In this document: in pieces, positions 16,827 to 26,288 of the stretch
Layout of the letters: each line of letters opens with the position of its first letter
How positions within the stretch are numbered: the stretch's first letter is position 1
From: Desulfosarcina alkanivorans
GTDB lineage: Bacteria; Desulfobacterota; Desulfobacteria; Desulfobacterales; Desulfosarcinaceae
DNA length: 64,000 bases
Direction of reading: 5' to 3'
Assembly: GCF_009688945.1 (NCBI RefSeq)
Contig: NZ_AP021874.1
Coordinates: 434,001-498,000 of the forward strand
Program-made: the position numbers and the translations under genes
Notes under the pieces: generated by a model
What the model was told of the DNA's origin: nothing
Seen by the model: the letters and a program-made list of their open reading frames with translations, nothing else
Database searches by the model: none

Positions 16827-19481
16827 TCAGAAGGCCCCCCCCATGGAAAACTCCCAGTTGACCCCTGAATCTTCTCCATTGTCTTTCTCGGGATCCAGGA
16901 TATGACCCCCTTCAATACGAATCGGACCGATGGGTGAATACCATCGAATGCCATATCCGGCGGCTTGGCGGAGGTTTCCGAAGTCAATCGGATCATCGGG
17001 CCCGAAAACATTTCCGGTATCGTAGAAAACGACACCGACGATGCCCAGGTCCTTGAACAGGGGGTAGGTGAGTTCAAAATTGAACTGGACGTATTTTTCG
17101 CCGCCCTCCTCCGTTTCTTCACCGTCGCTGTTGGTCCCTTTGATGTTGATGTCCTGAAAACCAAACCCCCGGACGGAATTCAATCCGCCCAGATAAAATT
17201 TTTCATAATCGGGCAATGTGTACCCCGAAATTTCACGCACATAACCCGACTCTCCGTGGAAAAAGGTTACCAACCCTTTGTAAACCGGAATATACCACCC
17301 CAGTTGGCCCACGACCTTGTGAAAGCCGATATCTCCACCGATTCCTGCATACGAGTAAGAGATGCTGTGGTCCTGTCCCTGCGTGGTGTTGAACGCGCGG
17401 TCACGTGAATCATAATTCACCCCCGTCGTGACGGCACTGGTCGCGAGGGTCCCTTCCAGTTCCCTGATATTGTCCGAGGCGTCTTCCGTGATCTCGGAAA
17501 TGTCCGTGTTGTCATATCGGTAGGAGATGGATGCGCGGGTATAATCAAATATGGGGTAACTGATTCCAACGGCCCCCCCCATGCTGGTTTTGTCGTAGGT
17601 GTCATAATCCCTTTGGGTCCGATAGATGTTGATGGTGCCGGACAGCGGAATGTCGAACATCCAGGGCTCGGTGAAGCTCAGGTTGTATAAATCCGATGAC
17701 CCGCCCACCTGGCCACTGAGCTTGAGAATCTGCCCGCGCCCGAAAAGGTTGCGCTGGGATATGGAACCGGTCATAAAAACGTCGTCCACCGTACTGTAAC
17801 CGGCGCCGAATGTGAATGTCCCGGTGGGTTTTTCCACGACTTCGACGTTCACATTCATCTTGTCGTCGGCACTGCCTTTGGGCGTATCCACCTTGACATC
17901 CTCAAAAAAATCCAGGCGATGGAGATTCCGTACGCTTCGTTTGAGCCGGCTGCCGCTGTAAACGCCCTGCTCATGGATGCGCAGTTCTCTGCGTATGACT
18001 TTGTCACGGGTACGGGTGTTGCCGGAGATGTCGATGTTCCCAAAATAGACCTTGTCGCGCTTGGTTATGGTGTAGGTGATGTCCACCAGGTGTGTTTCCG
18101 GATGCTCACGGGTCAACGGGGATATGTCCGCATAGGCGAAGCCTGCATCGGCGTAGAGGTCGGTCAGGGCGACGATATCTTTCCTGACCGTTTCCCGGTT
18201 GAAGAAGGGCTCTTTCGCAATCTTAAGCCTCGGCATCAGGCTCGTTTTTGGCAGGATCAGTTCTCCATCCATATCGATGGTGCCCACTTTGAACCGTTCG
18301 CCCTCTTCAATCTTGAATGTGATATAGATCCACTGGTCCTCGAATTCCACCACCGGGTCGGCAACTTTGGCGTGGATAAAGCCATTGATCTGGTAGTAAG
18401 CCATGAGGCGGGCGGCGTCCTGGTTCAGATCTTCCCGGTTCAACTCCCCGGAAGACGTGATCCAGGAGAAAAACCCCTTTTCCGATGTACTGATGGTCTT
18501 CTTCAGCTTCTTGTCGGTAAAGGTGGTATTGCCCTGAAAGGCGATTCCTTTGATTTTTACTTTCTCGCCTTCTTCGATGGAAAATTCGATGTCCGCCTGG
18601 TTGTTGTCCCGTTCGTGGACGATATGGTCAATTTTTATATTGTGGTAGTTTTTCTCCTTATACATGGCCTGAAGTTGGTCAATATTGGACTTGACGGTAA
18701 AAATGTTCAGGATGGAACCTGTGCTGATACTCAAATTCTCCCGAAGCTTTTCATCATCGAAAACACGATTGCCGGTGAAGGATATTTTTCGGATGGTGGG
18801 CTTTTCCTTGACATGAAAAACGATGGCTTTGCCGCCTTCACCGGCTTCGGCCTCGACGCGGATATCCTCGAAATAGCCCATTTTATAGATATTTTTCATG
18901 TCTTTGGACACTTCGCCGGCACGCAGCACATCGCCCGCTTTTATGCGGATGACCCTTTCGATGGCATCCGCTTCGATACGCTTGTTTCCGGTGACCCGCA
19001 CCTGGGTAACCAACTCGCGGCGAAACAGCTGCCTGGCCAGTTTCTCAGCCGCCTTTTGGGTGATGGTGCGCAGGTTCTGCATGCCGGTGCCCGCCTCATA
19101 AAGTGAGAACGCGGGCGTGGCGCCCACCGTTGCCACCATGCTGATATCGAGGCTGATGTTATCCCCGATGCGGGTCATACTTCCCCAGATGACATTGTCG
19201 GCGCCGGCATTGAGGCCCGTTTCCTTCAGGGCTTCGGCATCGGATGTCATGGCCGGTAACGCGGAGAGGGGCCCGTTATCGATTGCCACCGACACGGCCC
19301 CCTCTTTCTCCAGGTGTGCGATGATGGCCTTCGGTATGTCCTGTTTCAGGTAGGACAGGTCCTGGCTGGCATGAATCTCAAAGGGCAACACCAGCACACG
19401 AACCGATTCCACGGCAGCCGCAGACCGGGGCATCAGGAAAAGGGGAAAAAACAGCACCGCCAGATATCGCCTCAACATCAA
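16827..19481 (-). CDS. bamA: Outer membrane assembly factor BamA with extra N-terminal domain
   Basis: Central beta-barrel of the BAM complex. The 884-residue protein has a signal peptide, then about 130 residues absent from ordinary BamA ('VRVLVLPFEIHASQDLSYLKQ' onward), resembling the N-terminal fold of TolB/CsgG-like proteins. Five POTRA repeats begin near residue 155 ('VRVTGNKRIEADAIERVI', 'ISFTGNRVFDDEKLREN', 'IAFQGNTTFTDKKLKKT', 'IDMDGELILPKTSL', 'IDISGNTRTRDKVIRRE'). The barrel starts near 570 and includes 'VRGFGFQD' (the conserved VRGF/Y loop 6 motif). It ends with a terminal Phe ('FSMGGAF'), as a beta-signal should. Confidence 0.95.
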   Translation of the reverse strand: MMLRRYLAVLFFPLFLMPRSAAAVESVRVLVLPFEIHASQDLSYLKQDIPKAIIAHLEKEGAVSVAIDNGPLSALPAMTSDAEALKETGLNAGADNVIWGSMTRIGDNISLDISMVATVGATPAFSLYEAGTGMQNLRTITQKAAEKLARQLFRRELVTQVRVTGNKRIEADAIERVIRIKAGDVLRAGEVSKDMKNIYKMGYFEDIRVEAEAGEGGKAIVFHVKEKPTIRKISFTGNRVFDDEKLRENLSISTGSILNIFTVKSNIDQLQAMYKEKNYHNIKIDHIVHERDNNQADIEFSIEEGEKVKIKGIAFQGNTTFTDKKLKKTISTSEKGFFSWITSSGELNREDLNQDAARLMAYYQINGFIHAKVADPVVEFEDQWIYITFKIEEGERFKVGTIDMDGELILPKTSLMPRLKIAKEPFFNRETVRKDIVALTDLYADAGFAYADISPLTREHPETHLVDITYTITKRDKVYFGNIDISGNTRTRDKVIRRELRIHEQGVYSGSRLKRSVRNLHRLDFFEDVKVDTPKGSADDKMNVNVEVVEKPTGTFTFGAGYSTVDDVFMTGSISQRNLFGRGQILKLSGQVGGSSDLYNLSFTEPWMFDIPLSGTINIYRTQRDYDTYDKTSMGGAVGISYPIFDYTRASISYRYDNTDISEITEDASDNIRELEGTLATSAVTTGVNYDSRDRAFNTTQGQDHSISYSYAGIGGDIGFHKVVGQLGWYIPVYKGLVTFFHGESGYVREISGYTLPDYEKFYLGGLNSVRGFGFQDINIKGTNSDGEETEEGGEKYVQFNFELTYPLFKDLGIVGVVFYDTGNVFGPDDPIDFGNLRQAAGYGIRWYSPIGPIRIEGGHILDPEKDNGEDSGVNWEFSMGGAF

Positions 19482-19525
19482 ACCTCCCTATCCAATAGTA
19501 GTCGCATCAAAATTTTATCCATCCT

Positions 19526-20263
19526 TCAATGGAATTCCCGGAGCGCCCCGTTGGCGATGGTTACCCGCCGGGATACCAGGGCGGCCAGTTCCAGGTTGTG
19601 GGTGACAACGATCAGGGACATCCCCATTTCCTGGTTCAGTTCCATCAGGAGCGTGTGGACCTGATCACTGTTTTTTCGGTCCAGGTTGCCCGTCGGTTCA
19701 TCCGCCAGCAGAATGGAAGGCTTCAGCACCAGGGCCCGGGCAAGGGCCACCCGCTGCTGTTCACCCCCGGAGAGTTGACTGGCCCGATGGGAAAGGCGCT
19801 CTTTCAGGCCGACCCGGACCAGAATCGCTTCGGCGGCCTCCGCGGCCGTTTTTTTGGCCACACCCCCGATCATCGCCGGCATCATGGTGTTCTCCAAAGC
19901 GGAGAATTCGGGCAGCAGGTGGTGAAACTGGAACACGAAACCGATCGTCCGGTTTCGAAAACGGGCCAGGCGGCTGTCATCGAGCCTCAGCACATCATTT
20001 CCCGAGTATTCAAGTTTGCCGGTATCCGGGCGGTCCAGGGTCCCGAGAACATGAAGGAGGGTGGACTTGCCGATACCCGACGCCCCCACGATGCCGATGG
20101 TTTCTCCGAGGTCAAGTGTAAACGAGAGCCGGTCGAGCACCACGATGCGGTCGCCGCTGTGATTATACTTTTTGCTGATGTCAGACGCCTTGATCAGCGG
20201 TTTCTTGGGGCGCCGTTGAACACGGGGCGCCGCCGTTGCCGCCTGAGCGGTATCATTATCCAT
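19526..20263 (-). CDS. lolD: Lipoprotein-releasing system ATPase LolD
   Basis: Cytoplasmic ATPase that powers extraction of lipoproteins from the inner membrane. The protein (245 residues from the ATG at 20263) has Walker A 'GASGIGKSTLLHVLGTLDRPDTG', Q-loop 'GFVFQFHHLLPEFSALENTMMPA' (typical of LolD), signature 'LSGGEQQRVALARALV', Walker B 'ILLADEPTGNLD' and the switch His 'VVTHNLELA'. An N-terminal extension of about 25 residues precedes the ATPase fold. It overlaps the lolC/E stop by 8 bp, indicating coupling. Confidence 0.94.
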   Translation of the reverse strand: MDNDTAQAATAAPRVQRRPKKPLIKASDISKKYNHSGDRIVVLDRLSFTLDLGETIGIVGASGIGKSTLLHVLGTLDRPDTGKLEYSGNDVLRLDDSRLARFRNRTIGFVFQFHHLLPEFSALENTMMPAMIGGVAKKTAAEAAEAILVRVGLKERLSHRASQLSGGEQQRVALARALVLKPSILLADEPTGNLDRKNSDQVHTLLMELNQEMGMSLIVVTHNLELAALVSRRVTIANGALREFH

Positions 20264-21491
20264 GGCGGATGGCCTCCACCGGATCAATGCCCGCTGCCTG
20301 GCGGGCCGGGTAGATGGTTGCGGCAACGCAGATAAACAGTGCGCTGAATGCGATCAACAGGACGTCCGATGGCTTCAGGTTTACCGGCAGTGCACTGATA
20401 TAGTAAACGTCGGCCGGGAGTTGAATGAAAGAATACCGTTTGAGCAGGGTGCAGCCCACCACCCCTGCCGAGGTGCCCAGGGCCGTCCCCACCAGACCGA
20501 TCATCAGCCCCTTGATCACAAAAATACGGCTGATGGACCGGGCCGTTGCCCCCATGGTTTTGAGAATGGCGATGTCTTTTCGTTTTTCCATGACCATCAT
20601 GACCAGGGAGCCGGCAATATTGAATGCGGCCACCAGGACGATCAGGGCCAGGATGATGAACATGACGGTCTTTTCCAGCCGAAGGGCCGAAAAAAGGTTG
20701 CGGTTCATCTGTTTCCAGTCCTCGATGGTGTAACCGTTGCCCAGGATCGGTGCCAGTGCCGTGGAAATCTTTTTGGCCCGATCCATATCCTCGAGACGGA
20801 TCTCTATTCCGCTGACCGACGCAGGCATTCGCAGCATTTTCTGAGCCTGTTCCAGGTCGACGAACGAAAGGGTGCCATCAAATTCATACATTCCGGATTC
20901 AAACCGGTCGACAACCTGAAATTTGACCATGGCGGGGATATGGCCGGCCGGAGAAAGCATTCCCCGCGGTGAGATGATGTAGACCGTGTCACCGCGAATC
21001 ACGCCCAGATTGGCTGCCAGTTCCTTGCCCAGAATGATTCCGGGCAGGGGCTTGCTTCCCCGCGGTGCATCCTTTGCGGCAGACGGCCTTGCCAGAAGGC
21101 CGGCATCCACTCCGGCGATGCCGATATCTCCGCGGGCGGCATGGATGCCTTTCAGGATGGCGCCCGCAGTCCGGGCCGACGTTCTCAGGACCACCTGGGT
21201 GGTGATATAGGCCGATGCCCGTTCTATGCCTCCGACGGATTCCAGTTTTTTCAACACCTGGTCGTAATCGGTGAAACGGCCCTGTTTCGGTGTGACCACC
21301 AGGTGCGGCCGGATGCCCATGATCCGTGATTTGAGATCGGTCTCAAATCCGGCCATGACGGCAATGACGACGATCAGTGCCATCACCCCGACGGTGACAC
21401 CGGCAATGGAAAGCGCCGTGATCAGCGAGATAAATGCCCGCTTCTGGCGGGTTCTGAGGTAACGCCCGGATACAAATGTCACAAATGACAT
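20256..21491 (-). CDS. lolC: Lipoprotein-releasing system transmembrane protein LolC/LolE
   Basis: Permease subunit of the LolCDE lipoprotein sorting transporter. The 411-residue protein has an N-terminal membrane helix ('AFISLITALSIAGVTVGVMALIVVIAVMAGFE'), a periplasmic MacB-like domain of about 220 residues, then three FtsX-type membrane helices ('VMFIILALIVLVAAFNIAGSLVMMVMEKRKDIAILKTMGA'). There is a single permease gene, as in many non-enteric bacteria where one LolC/E-type (LolF) subunit probably forms a homodimer. It overlaps lolD. Confidence 0.92.
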   Translation of the reverse strand: MSFVTFVSGRYLRTRQKRAFISLITALSIAGVTVGVMALIVVIAVMAGFETDLKSRIMGIRPHLVVTPKQGRFTDYDQVLKKLESVGGIERASAYITTQVVLRTSARTAGAILKGIHAARGDIGIAGVDAGLLARPSAAKDAPRGSKPLPGIILGKELAANLGVIRGDTVYIISPRGMLSPAGHIPAMVKFQVVDRFESGMYEFDGTLSFVDLEQAQKMLRMPASVSGIEIRLEDMDRAKKISTALAPILGNGYTIEDWKQMNRNLFSALRLEKTVMFIILALIVLVAAFNIAGSLVMMVMEKRKDIAILKTMGATARSISRIFVIKGLMIGLVGTALGTSAGVVGCTLLKRYSFIQLPADVYYISALPVNLKPSDVLLIAFSALFICVAATIYPARQAAGIDPVEAIRHG

Positions 21492-21575
21492 GGCATTAGC
21501 CGTGCTGATGGTGGTTGGTTCTTATCGGCGATAACCCTGGCCTGCCTTTGTTGAAAGTGGATCTTCGATTCTCGA

Positions 21576-23060
21576 TTAAACCCCTGCCCTGGGCTTCATG
21601 TGAGGAAAAAGGATGACCTCTCTGATAGAGGGGGCATCCGTCAGCAGCATCACCAGACGGTCTATCCCAATTCCCTGGCCTGCCGTAGGCGGCATCCCGT
21701 ATTCCAGGGCTTCGATGTAATCGTCATCCATGAAGTGCGCTTCACTGTCACCGGCGTTTCGATCTTCCACCTGCTGCATGAACCTTCCGCGCTGGTCGTC
21801 CGGGTCATTGAGTTCGGAGAACCCGTTGGCGATTTCCCGCCCGGCGATGAACAGTTCAAACCGTTCGGTCAGGTCCGGGTGGGTGTCACTTCTTCTGGAC
21901 AGGGGCGACACTTCCGCAGGGTAGCCGGTGATAAAGGTGGGCTGGATCAGCTTGGGTTCCACAAGGGCATCGAACAGCTTGGTCAGCACTTTTCCCAGGC
22001 GGCCGGTTTTCGTGACGGTGATGCCCTGTGCGGCTGCAAATTCAAGCAGCCGGTCTTTTTCGGAAAACAAGGCCGGGTCGACGCCGCCGATCTGTTCCAG
22101 TGCATCGAACAGCGAAATTCGTTTCCATGCGCCTCCCAGCTCAATTTCATTGCCCTGGTAGGTGACGGCCGTGCCGCCGGTCACCGTTTCGGCAATTTGG
22201 GCAAACATCTTTTCGGTGAGGTCCATCAGGTCTTCATGAGTGGCGTAGGCCTGGTAAAATTCCACCATGGTAAATTCCGGGTTGTGCTGGGTGGAAACGC
22301 CTTCGTTTCTGAAATTGCGGTTGATTTCAAACACCCTTTCAAACCCGCCCACCACCAGACGTTTGAGATACAGTTCCGGTGCAATGCGCAGATACAGGTC
22401 CATGTCCAGCGCATTGTGGTGAGTCTTAAAGGGGGTGGCCTCGGCCCCGCCCGGAATCGGCTGCATCATGGGCGTCTCCACTTCCAGAAAGTCCCGGGAC
22501 AGGAAAAACGTCCGCATGGCCTGAATGATCCGGCTGCGTTTGATGAAAATATCCTGAACGTCCGGGTTCATGATCAAGTCGATGTATCGCTGCCGGTATC
22601 GTTTTTCAGGATCCTTGAGCCCGTGAAATTTTTCAGGAAGGGGCCTGGTGGACTTGCAGACGAGCTCAATGGTGGTCGCCAGAATGGTCCATTCGCCGGT
22701 CTTGGTCCGGAACAGCGCGCCTTCAATTTTTACGAAATCACCGAGGTCGAGGCGTTTGAACAGGTCATAGGCCGGTTCCCCCACTTTGTCTTTGCGCACA
22801 TAGGCCTGGACAACGCCGGTTCGGTCCTTGAATCGGATAAAAGCGGATTTGCCGAAACGATTGATGGCCATCATTCGTCCCGCCACGGTGAAACGGGCGG
22901 CGTCCTCTTGCTGCTCCTCCGGCAGGCGTTGAATATGTTCGATGATATCCCTGATGGTATGGCCGACGTCGATGCCGTTGGGGAACAGATTGATTCCGTC
23001 CGCCTTCAGTCCGTCGGCCTTTTCTTTTCGCTTGCTCAGCAAGTCTTTTGCATTGTCCAT
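21576..23060 (-). CDS. lysS: Lysyl-tRNA synthetase, class II
   Basis: Charges tRNA-Lys. The 494-residue protein has an N-terminal OB-fold anticodon domain ('FTVAGRMMAINRFGKSAFIRFKDRTG') and the class II catalytic core. Motif 1 lies near 'RSRIIQAMRTFFLSRDFLEVETPMMQPIPGGAEATPF', motif 2 in 'FERVFEINRNFRNEGVSTQHNPEFTMVEFYQAY', and motif 3 in 'GMPPTAGQGIGIDRLVMLLTD'. The ATG at 23060 has GGAG five bases upstream and is preferred to the GTG two codons earlier. It is the first gene of the envelope operon. Confidence 0.96.
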   Translation of the reverse strand: MDNAKDLLSKRKEKADGLKADGINLFPNGIDVGHTIRDIIEHIQRLPEEQQEDAARFTVAGRMMAINRFGKSAFIRFKDRTGVVQAYVRKDKVGEPAYDLFKRLDLGDFVKIEGALFRTKTGEWTILATTIELVCKSTRPLPEKFHGLKDPEKRYRQRYIDLIMNPDVQDIFIKRSRIIQAMRTFFLSRDFLEVETPMMQPIPGGAEATPFKTHHNALDMDLYLRIAPELYLKRLVVGGFERVFEINRNFRNEGVSTQHNPEFTMVEFYQAYATHEDLMDLTEKMFAQIAETVTGGTAVTYQGNEIELGGAWKRISLFDALEQIGGVDPALFSEKDRLLEFAAAQGITVTKTGRLGKVLTKLFDALVEPKLIQPTFITGYPAEVSPLSRRSDTHPDLTERFELFIAGREIANGFSELNDPDDQRGRFMQQVEDRNAGDSEAHFMDDDYIEALEYGMPPTAGQGIGIDRLVMLLTDAPSIREVILFPHMKPRAGV

Positions 23061-23546
23061 GGTCACTCCGATAGATGGTCGCTTCTTGTCAATTTTCGTA
23101 TTGGAACGCTGTCGTCCGCTGTTGGTCGATCATCACTTCAAAAAAAGGCTGATATTGCCCCCATTTTCATCCGGCACGGGCTGACGTGTGCCATCGAAAA
23201 TGGTAAACCACTTTTGCTATCTTATTTGCAGGGTTGTGTCAAGGATTGCGACCGGCACTGAACCCCCGCCGGTCGGTTTGTGAAAAGGATTGGAGGGCAA
23301 TCTTCACTCCATCGTGAGGTCCATCACCCGGAAGGCATACGAGATGGCTGGAAAAAGGTAAAGACAGGGGCGGGGTTTCCCACTGTAAAACAGACGGAGA
23401 CCGGCGGACCGCGCCGGAAAAGCGTCGGCAGGTCACCCCCACCCGACCGTCCTGGTGGCTGCTGAACGCCCCTGCGGATGGAATCGGGCAGGCGGCGGTG
23501 GACGACCCCCGGCCGAGGCAGGGGATCGATGGTGGATGATCGGGTG
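23061..23546. other. Intergenic region upstream of lysS
   Basis: This 486-base gap holds the putative lysS operon promoter (23214-23242) and an 8-bp stem (CGACCGGC/GCCGGTCG, 23249-23275) just upstream of it. That stem could end slyD transcription, but it lacks a good T tract. Several short open frames here look random. Confidence 0.45.
23214..23242 (-). promoter_or_regulatory. Predicted sigma-70 promoter of the lysS-lol-bam-lpx operon
   Basis: On the minus strand a perfect TTGACA (23242-23237) is followed after 17 bases by TAGCAA (23219-23214). It lies about 150 nt upstream of the lysS start. The -10 is a poor match, so the prediction rests on the perfect -35 and the spacing. Confidence 0.4.
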
Positions 23547-24059
23547 TCAGCAGCAGCCGCCCGAGTCGTCGCAGCCACACCCGCCGCTGGAACAGTGGGA
23601 TCCGCATCCTGCCTGCTGCTGCGTGGCGGTCTCGCTGATGGCCACCACTTCAACTTTAAAGGTTAAAGACTGGCCGGCCAGGGGGTGGTTCAGGTCAAAG
23701 GTCACTTTTTCGTCGTCAATGCTGTCGACCCGGGCCGGTATCTGCTGTCCCTGAGGGGTGCGCAACATCAGGGTTTGTCCCACTTCGGGCTGCATCCCGT
23801 CGGGTATATCGGATTTGGGAAAATCGTGCATCTGGTCTTCATCCCGGTGTCCATAGGCTTCTTCCGGAGAAAGGGTGAAGGTTTTGGTTTCGTTGAGGGA
23901 CATGCCCATGAGAGCGGACTCGAAGCCGGGGATCACATTGCCCGATCCCATCTGAACCTCCAGGGGCTGGCGGCCTTCGCTGGTATCGAATACCTCGCCA
24001 TTGCTCAGCGTCCCCTTGTAATCGACGCTCACGAATAGATTGTTTTCGACTTTTTCCAT
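23547..24059 (-). CDS. slyD: SlyD-like FKBP-type peptidyl-prolyl isomerase with Cys/His-rich metal tail
   Basis: Prolyl isomerase and folding chaperone. The 170-residue protein has an FKBP domain split by an insert-in-flap domain ('FVSVDYKGTLSNGEVFDTSEG', 'MGSGNVIPGFESALMGM', 'EEAYGHRDEDQMHDFPKSDIP'), the SlyD layout. The last 22 residues contain seven Cys and one His in Gly-rich sequence ('CGSHCSSGGCGCDDSGGCC'), like the nickel-binding tail of SlyD used in hydrogenase maturation. An AAAGGAG ribosome-binding site precedes the ATG. Divergent from the aspartase/fumarase gene. Confidence 0.92.
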   Translation of the reverse strand: MEKVENNLFVSVDYKGTLSNGEVFDTSEGRQPLEVQMGSGNVIPGFESALMGMSLNETKTFTLSPEEAYGHRDEDQMHDFPKSDIPDGMQPEVGQTLMLRTPQGQQIPARVDSIDDEKVTFDLNHPLAGQSLTFKVEVVAISETATQQQAGCGSHCSSGGCGCDDSGGCC

Positions 24060-24212
24060 TTGTTGCTCCTTTGAATGCGATAGTTAATTGAGCCCCAAGA
24101 TTGCGATGAATCCGCTAAAGTCAAGGAATTATTCAGCCGCCGGACCTTACGCCCCCGTGGTTCGCGGGTTTGTACGTGGACGGTCGGGACGTTCGAGACG
24201 GGCCGTGACTTC

Positions 24213-24240
24213 TTGACAGTCAGCACAGTTGCTGTAAATT
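24213..24240 (+). promoter_or_regulatory. Predicted sigma-70 promoter of the aspartase/fumarase gene
   Basis: TTGACA (24213-24218), a 16-base spacer and TAAATT (24235-24240) lie 35 nt before the ATG at 24275. The start codon also has a GGAGGTG ribosome-binding site. Confidence 0.5.
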
Positions 24241-24274
24241 CAGATACCGACTCTTTTATTGCCGGAGGTGCAGC

Positions 24275-25651
24275 ATGCGTATCGAAAAGGACTCCATGGG
24301 AGAGAAACAGATTCCCGAAGACGCCTGGTATGGCATTCATACATCCCGTTCCATGGAAAATTTCAACGTTGCCGGAGAAGTACTGCCCCTGGAAATCATT
24401 TACGCCATCGTCCGCTTGAAAGCGGCCTGTGCCACTGCCAACCAGCGGCTCGGGCTACTCGACCAGGACCGGTCCCGGGCCATTCGCAGGGCCTGCGACG
24501 CAATTCTTCTCGGGATGCACGACGACCAGTTCCCCATCGATATTTTCCAGGCCGGATCGGGCACCTCCTCCCAGATGAATGTCAACGAAGTGATTGCCAA
24601 TCTGGCCGTGGTCGAACTGGGGGGGAAACCCGGGGACCGGCAGACGGTTCACCCCAACGACCATGTGAACAAAGGGCAGTCCACCAACAATGTATTTCCT
24701 TCGGCCATCCGGGTTGCCTGTCTGCTGCTGACCCAACGGCTGGATGCGGCACTGGACCGGACGATCGCATCATTGGGGGGCAAGGCGCACGAATTTGCCC
24801 ATGTCCCCAAAAGCGGTCGTACCCACCTGCAGGATGCGGTGCCCATCACTCTGGGACAGACGTTTTCCGGTTACGCCCGGGCGCTGGAAAAGGCGAAACG
24901 GCGAATCACCGCTGCCGGCGCGAGCCTTCTGGAAATTGGCATCGGCGGCAACGCGGTGGGCACCGGGATCAATACCAAGCCGGCTTTTCGATCCCATATT
25001 GTGGCGGCGTTGAGCGATGCCACCGGGTTGCCCTTCGAGGTGCCGGGCAATGGCGTCGAGATCACCCAGTTCATGACCGACATGGGGCAGGTGTCTGCGG
25101 CCCTCAAGCTTCTGTCCTTGGATCTTTTAAAGATCGCCAACGACCTGCGGCTGCTGTCATCCGGACCCAACACCGGCATTGGCGAGATTCGGCTGCCGGC
25201 AGTGGAACCGGGTTCCTCCATTATGCCGGGCAAGGTCAACCCCAGCATCTGCGAGGCGGCCAACATGGCCTGTATCCAGGTGGTGGGATACGATTCCGGC
25301 GTCGCCATGGCATGCGGGCTGGGCCAGCTGGAACTCAATACCCATATGCCGCTGATCGGTGCGAACCTGGTCAAGTCCTTCAATATCCTGATTCGGACCT
25401 GCACCATGCTGGATGAACGGTGCATCCGGGGAATCGAGGCGGATGAAACGCGGTGCCGGAAAAATTTTGAAGCCAGCGCCGGCCTGGCCACCATCCTCAA
25501 CCCGACATTGGGATATGATCGGGTGGCCGCGCTGGTCAAGGAAGGTCTTGCCGGCGGGAAATCATTGAAGGCCCTGGTGCTGGAAAAGAAACTGATGTCC
25601 GAACAGGATCTGGAACGTCTGCTGGCCGGAGCGTTTGGACCCGTTCCCTGA
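24275..25651 (+). CDS. Aspartase/fumarase superfamily lyase (class II fumarase or aspartate ammonia-lyase)
   Basis: Homotetrameric lyase acting on fumarate. The 458-residue protein begins 'MRIEKDSMGEKQIPEDAWYGIHTSRSMENF'. It has 'QAGSGTSSQMNVNEVIAN', 'HVNKGQSTNNVFPSA', 'GRTHLQDAVPITLGQ' and the signature loop 'GSSIMPGKVNPSICEAANM'. The loop and the GRTHLQDA His fit fumarase. The opening 'YGIHTSRSMENF' and the 'GVEITQFMTDMGQVSAALKL' stretch are more aspartase-like. From sequence alone I cannot decide between water and ammonia addition. Confidence 0.85.
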   Translation: MRIEKDSMGEKQIPEDAWYGIHTSRSMENFNVAGEVLPLEIIYAIVRLKAACATANQRLGLLDQDRSRAIRRACDAILLGMHDDQFPIDIFQAGSGTSSQMNVNEVIANLAVVELGGKPGDRQTVHPNDHVNKGQSTNNVFPSAIRVACLLLTQRLDAALDRTIASLGGKAHEFAHVPKSGRTHLQDAVPITLGQTFSGYARALEKAKRRITAAGASLLEIGIGGNAVGTGINTKPAFRSHIVAALSDATGLPFEVPGNGVEITQFMTDMGQVSAALKLLSLDLLKIANDLRLLSSGPNTGIGEIRLPAVEPGSSIMPGKVNPSICEAANMACIQVVGYDSGVAMACGLGQLELNTHMPLIGANLVKSFNILIRTCTMLDERCIRGIEADETRCRKNFEASAGLATILNPTLGYDRVAALVKEGLAGGKSLKALVLEKKLMSEQDLERLLAGAFGPVP

Positions 25652-25715
25652 TCGGTCTGGGTGCTATCCCCGAAATTTCAGGCTGACCGGCTGAATTCCA
25701 TCCGGTTTTTCTGAT

Positions 25716-26288
25716 CTACGATCTACGAGCGAAAATGGCCATATTCTTTTCCAGCATGGCGCCGGCCATGAGATCTGCCATGGCGGACCGGTAGTGGTCC
25801 AGGTCGATGCCGGGAATCATCCGGCGCTGTTGGATGTTTGCCAGAACGGCCATGTTCTGCATGCGGATGTCGGGCAGGTCTGCCCGGAAAACCGATGTGA
25901 GCGCAACGTCACGCCTGCGGCAAAGCGCTTCGATTTCCTTTTCGGTTACTTCAGCCGCTTCATTCAGCCGCACGGGAAGCGGCTGCCATGCGGTGTTGTA
26001 ATAGATTAACTGGCCCCTGGTTTTCAGCATGGTGGCCGTCGCCCGAAGCGCTTCATGCCGCTCCAGCGAGATCACCAGATCCGCCCGCCCGGCAGGAATC
26101 AGCGGCGAGAACAAATTATCGCCGATGCGTATATGGGAGACAACGATACCGCCGCGCTGGGCCAGCCCGTGGGTGTCCACACTCTTCACCGCATGGCCGG
26201 CGTGATCGGCTGCCCGCAGGATGATTTCACTGATCAGGCCGATGCCCTGGCCGCCAACGCCGGTCAGATAAATGTTGAACGCCTTCAT
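25716..26288 (-). CDS. iorB: Indolepyruvate:ferredoxin oxidoreductase, beta subunit
   Basis: Gamma-type domain of 2-oxoacid:ferredoxin oxidoreductases, partner of the TPP subunit. From the ATG at 26288 it has 190 residues: 'FNIYLTGVGGQGIGLISEIILRAADHAGH' and 'SVDTHGLAQRGGIVVSHIRIG', both diagnostic for IorB. The ATG overlaps the iorA stop, so translation is coupled. With iorA it oxidises aryl pyruvates from aromatic amino acids to aryl-acetyl-CoA, reducing ferredoxin, in the anaerobic cytoplasm. Confidence 0.92.
   Translation of the reverse strand: MKAFNIYLTGVGGQGIGLISEIILRAADHAGHAVKSVDTHGLAQRGGIVVSHIRIGDNLFSPLIPAGRADLVISLERHEALRATATMLKTRGQLIYYNTAWQPLPVRLNEAAEVTEKEIEALCRRRDVALTSVFRADLPDIRMQNMAVLANIQQRRMIPGIDLDHYRSAMADLMAGAMLEKNMAIFARRS

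Noticed and set aside
21600..23261. 553-codon open frame on the plus strand
   Set aside because: Antisense to lysS; no domain and no ribosome-binding site.
25680..25715. CCGG-CCGG stem followed by TTTTT between the aspartase/fumarase and iorB genes
   Set aside because: Only four base pairs with a ten-base loop; too weak to call a terminator.
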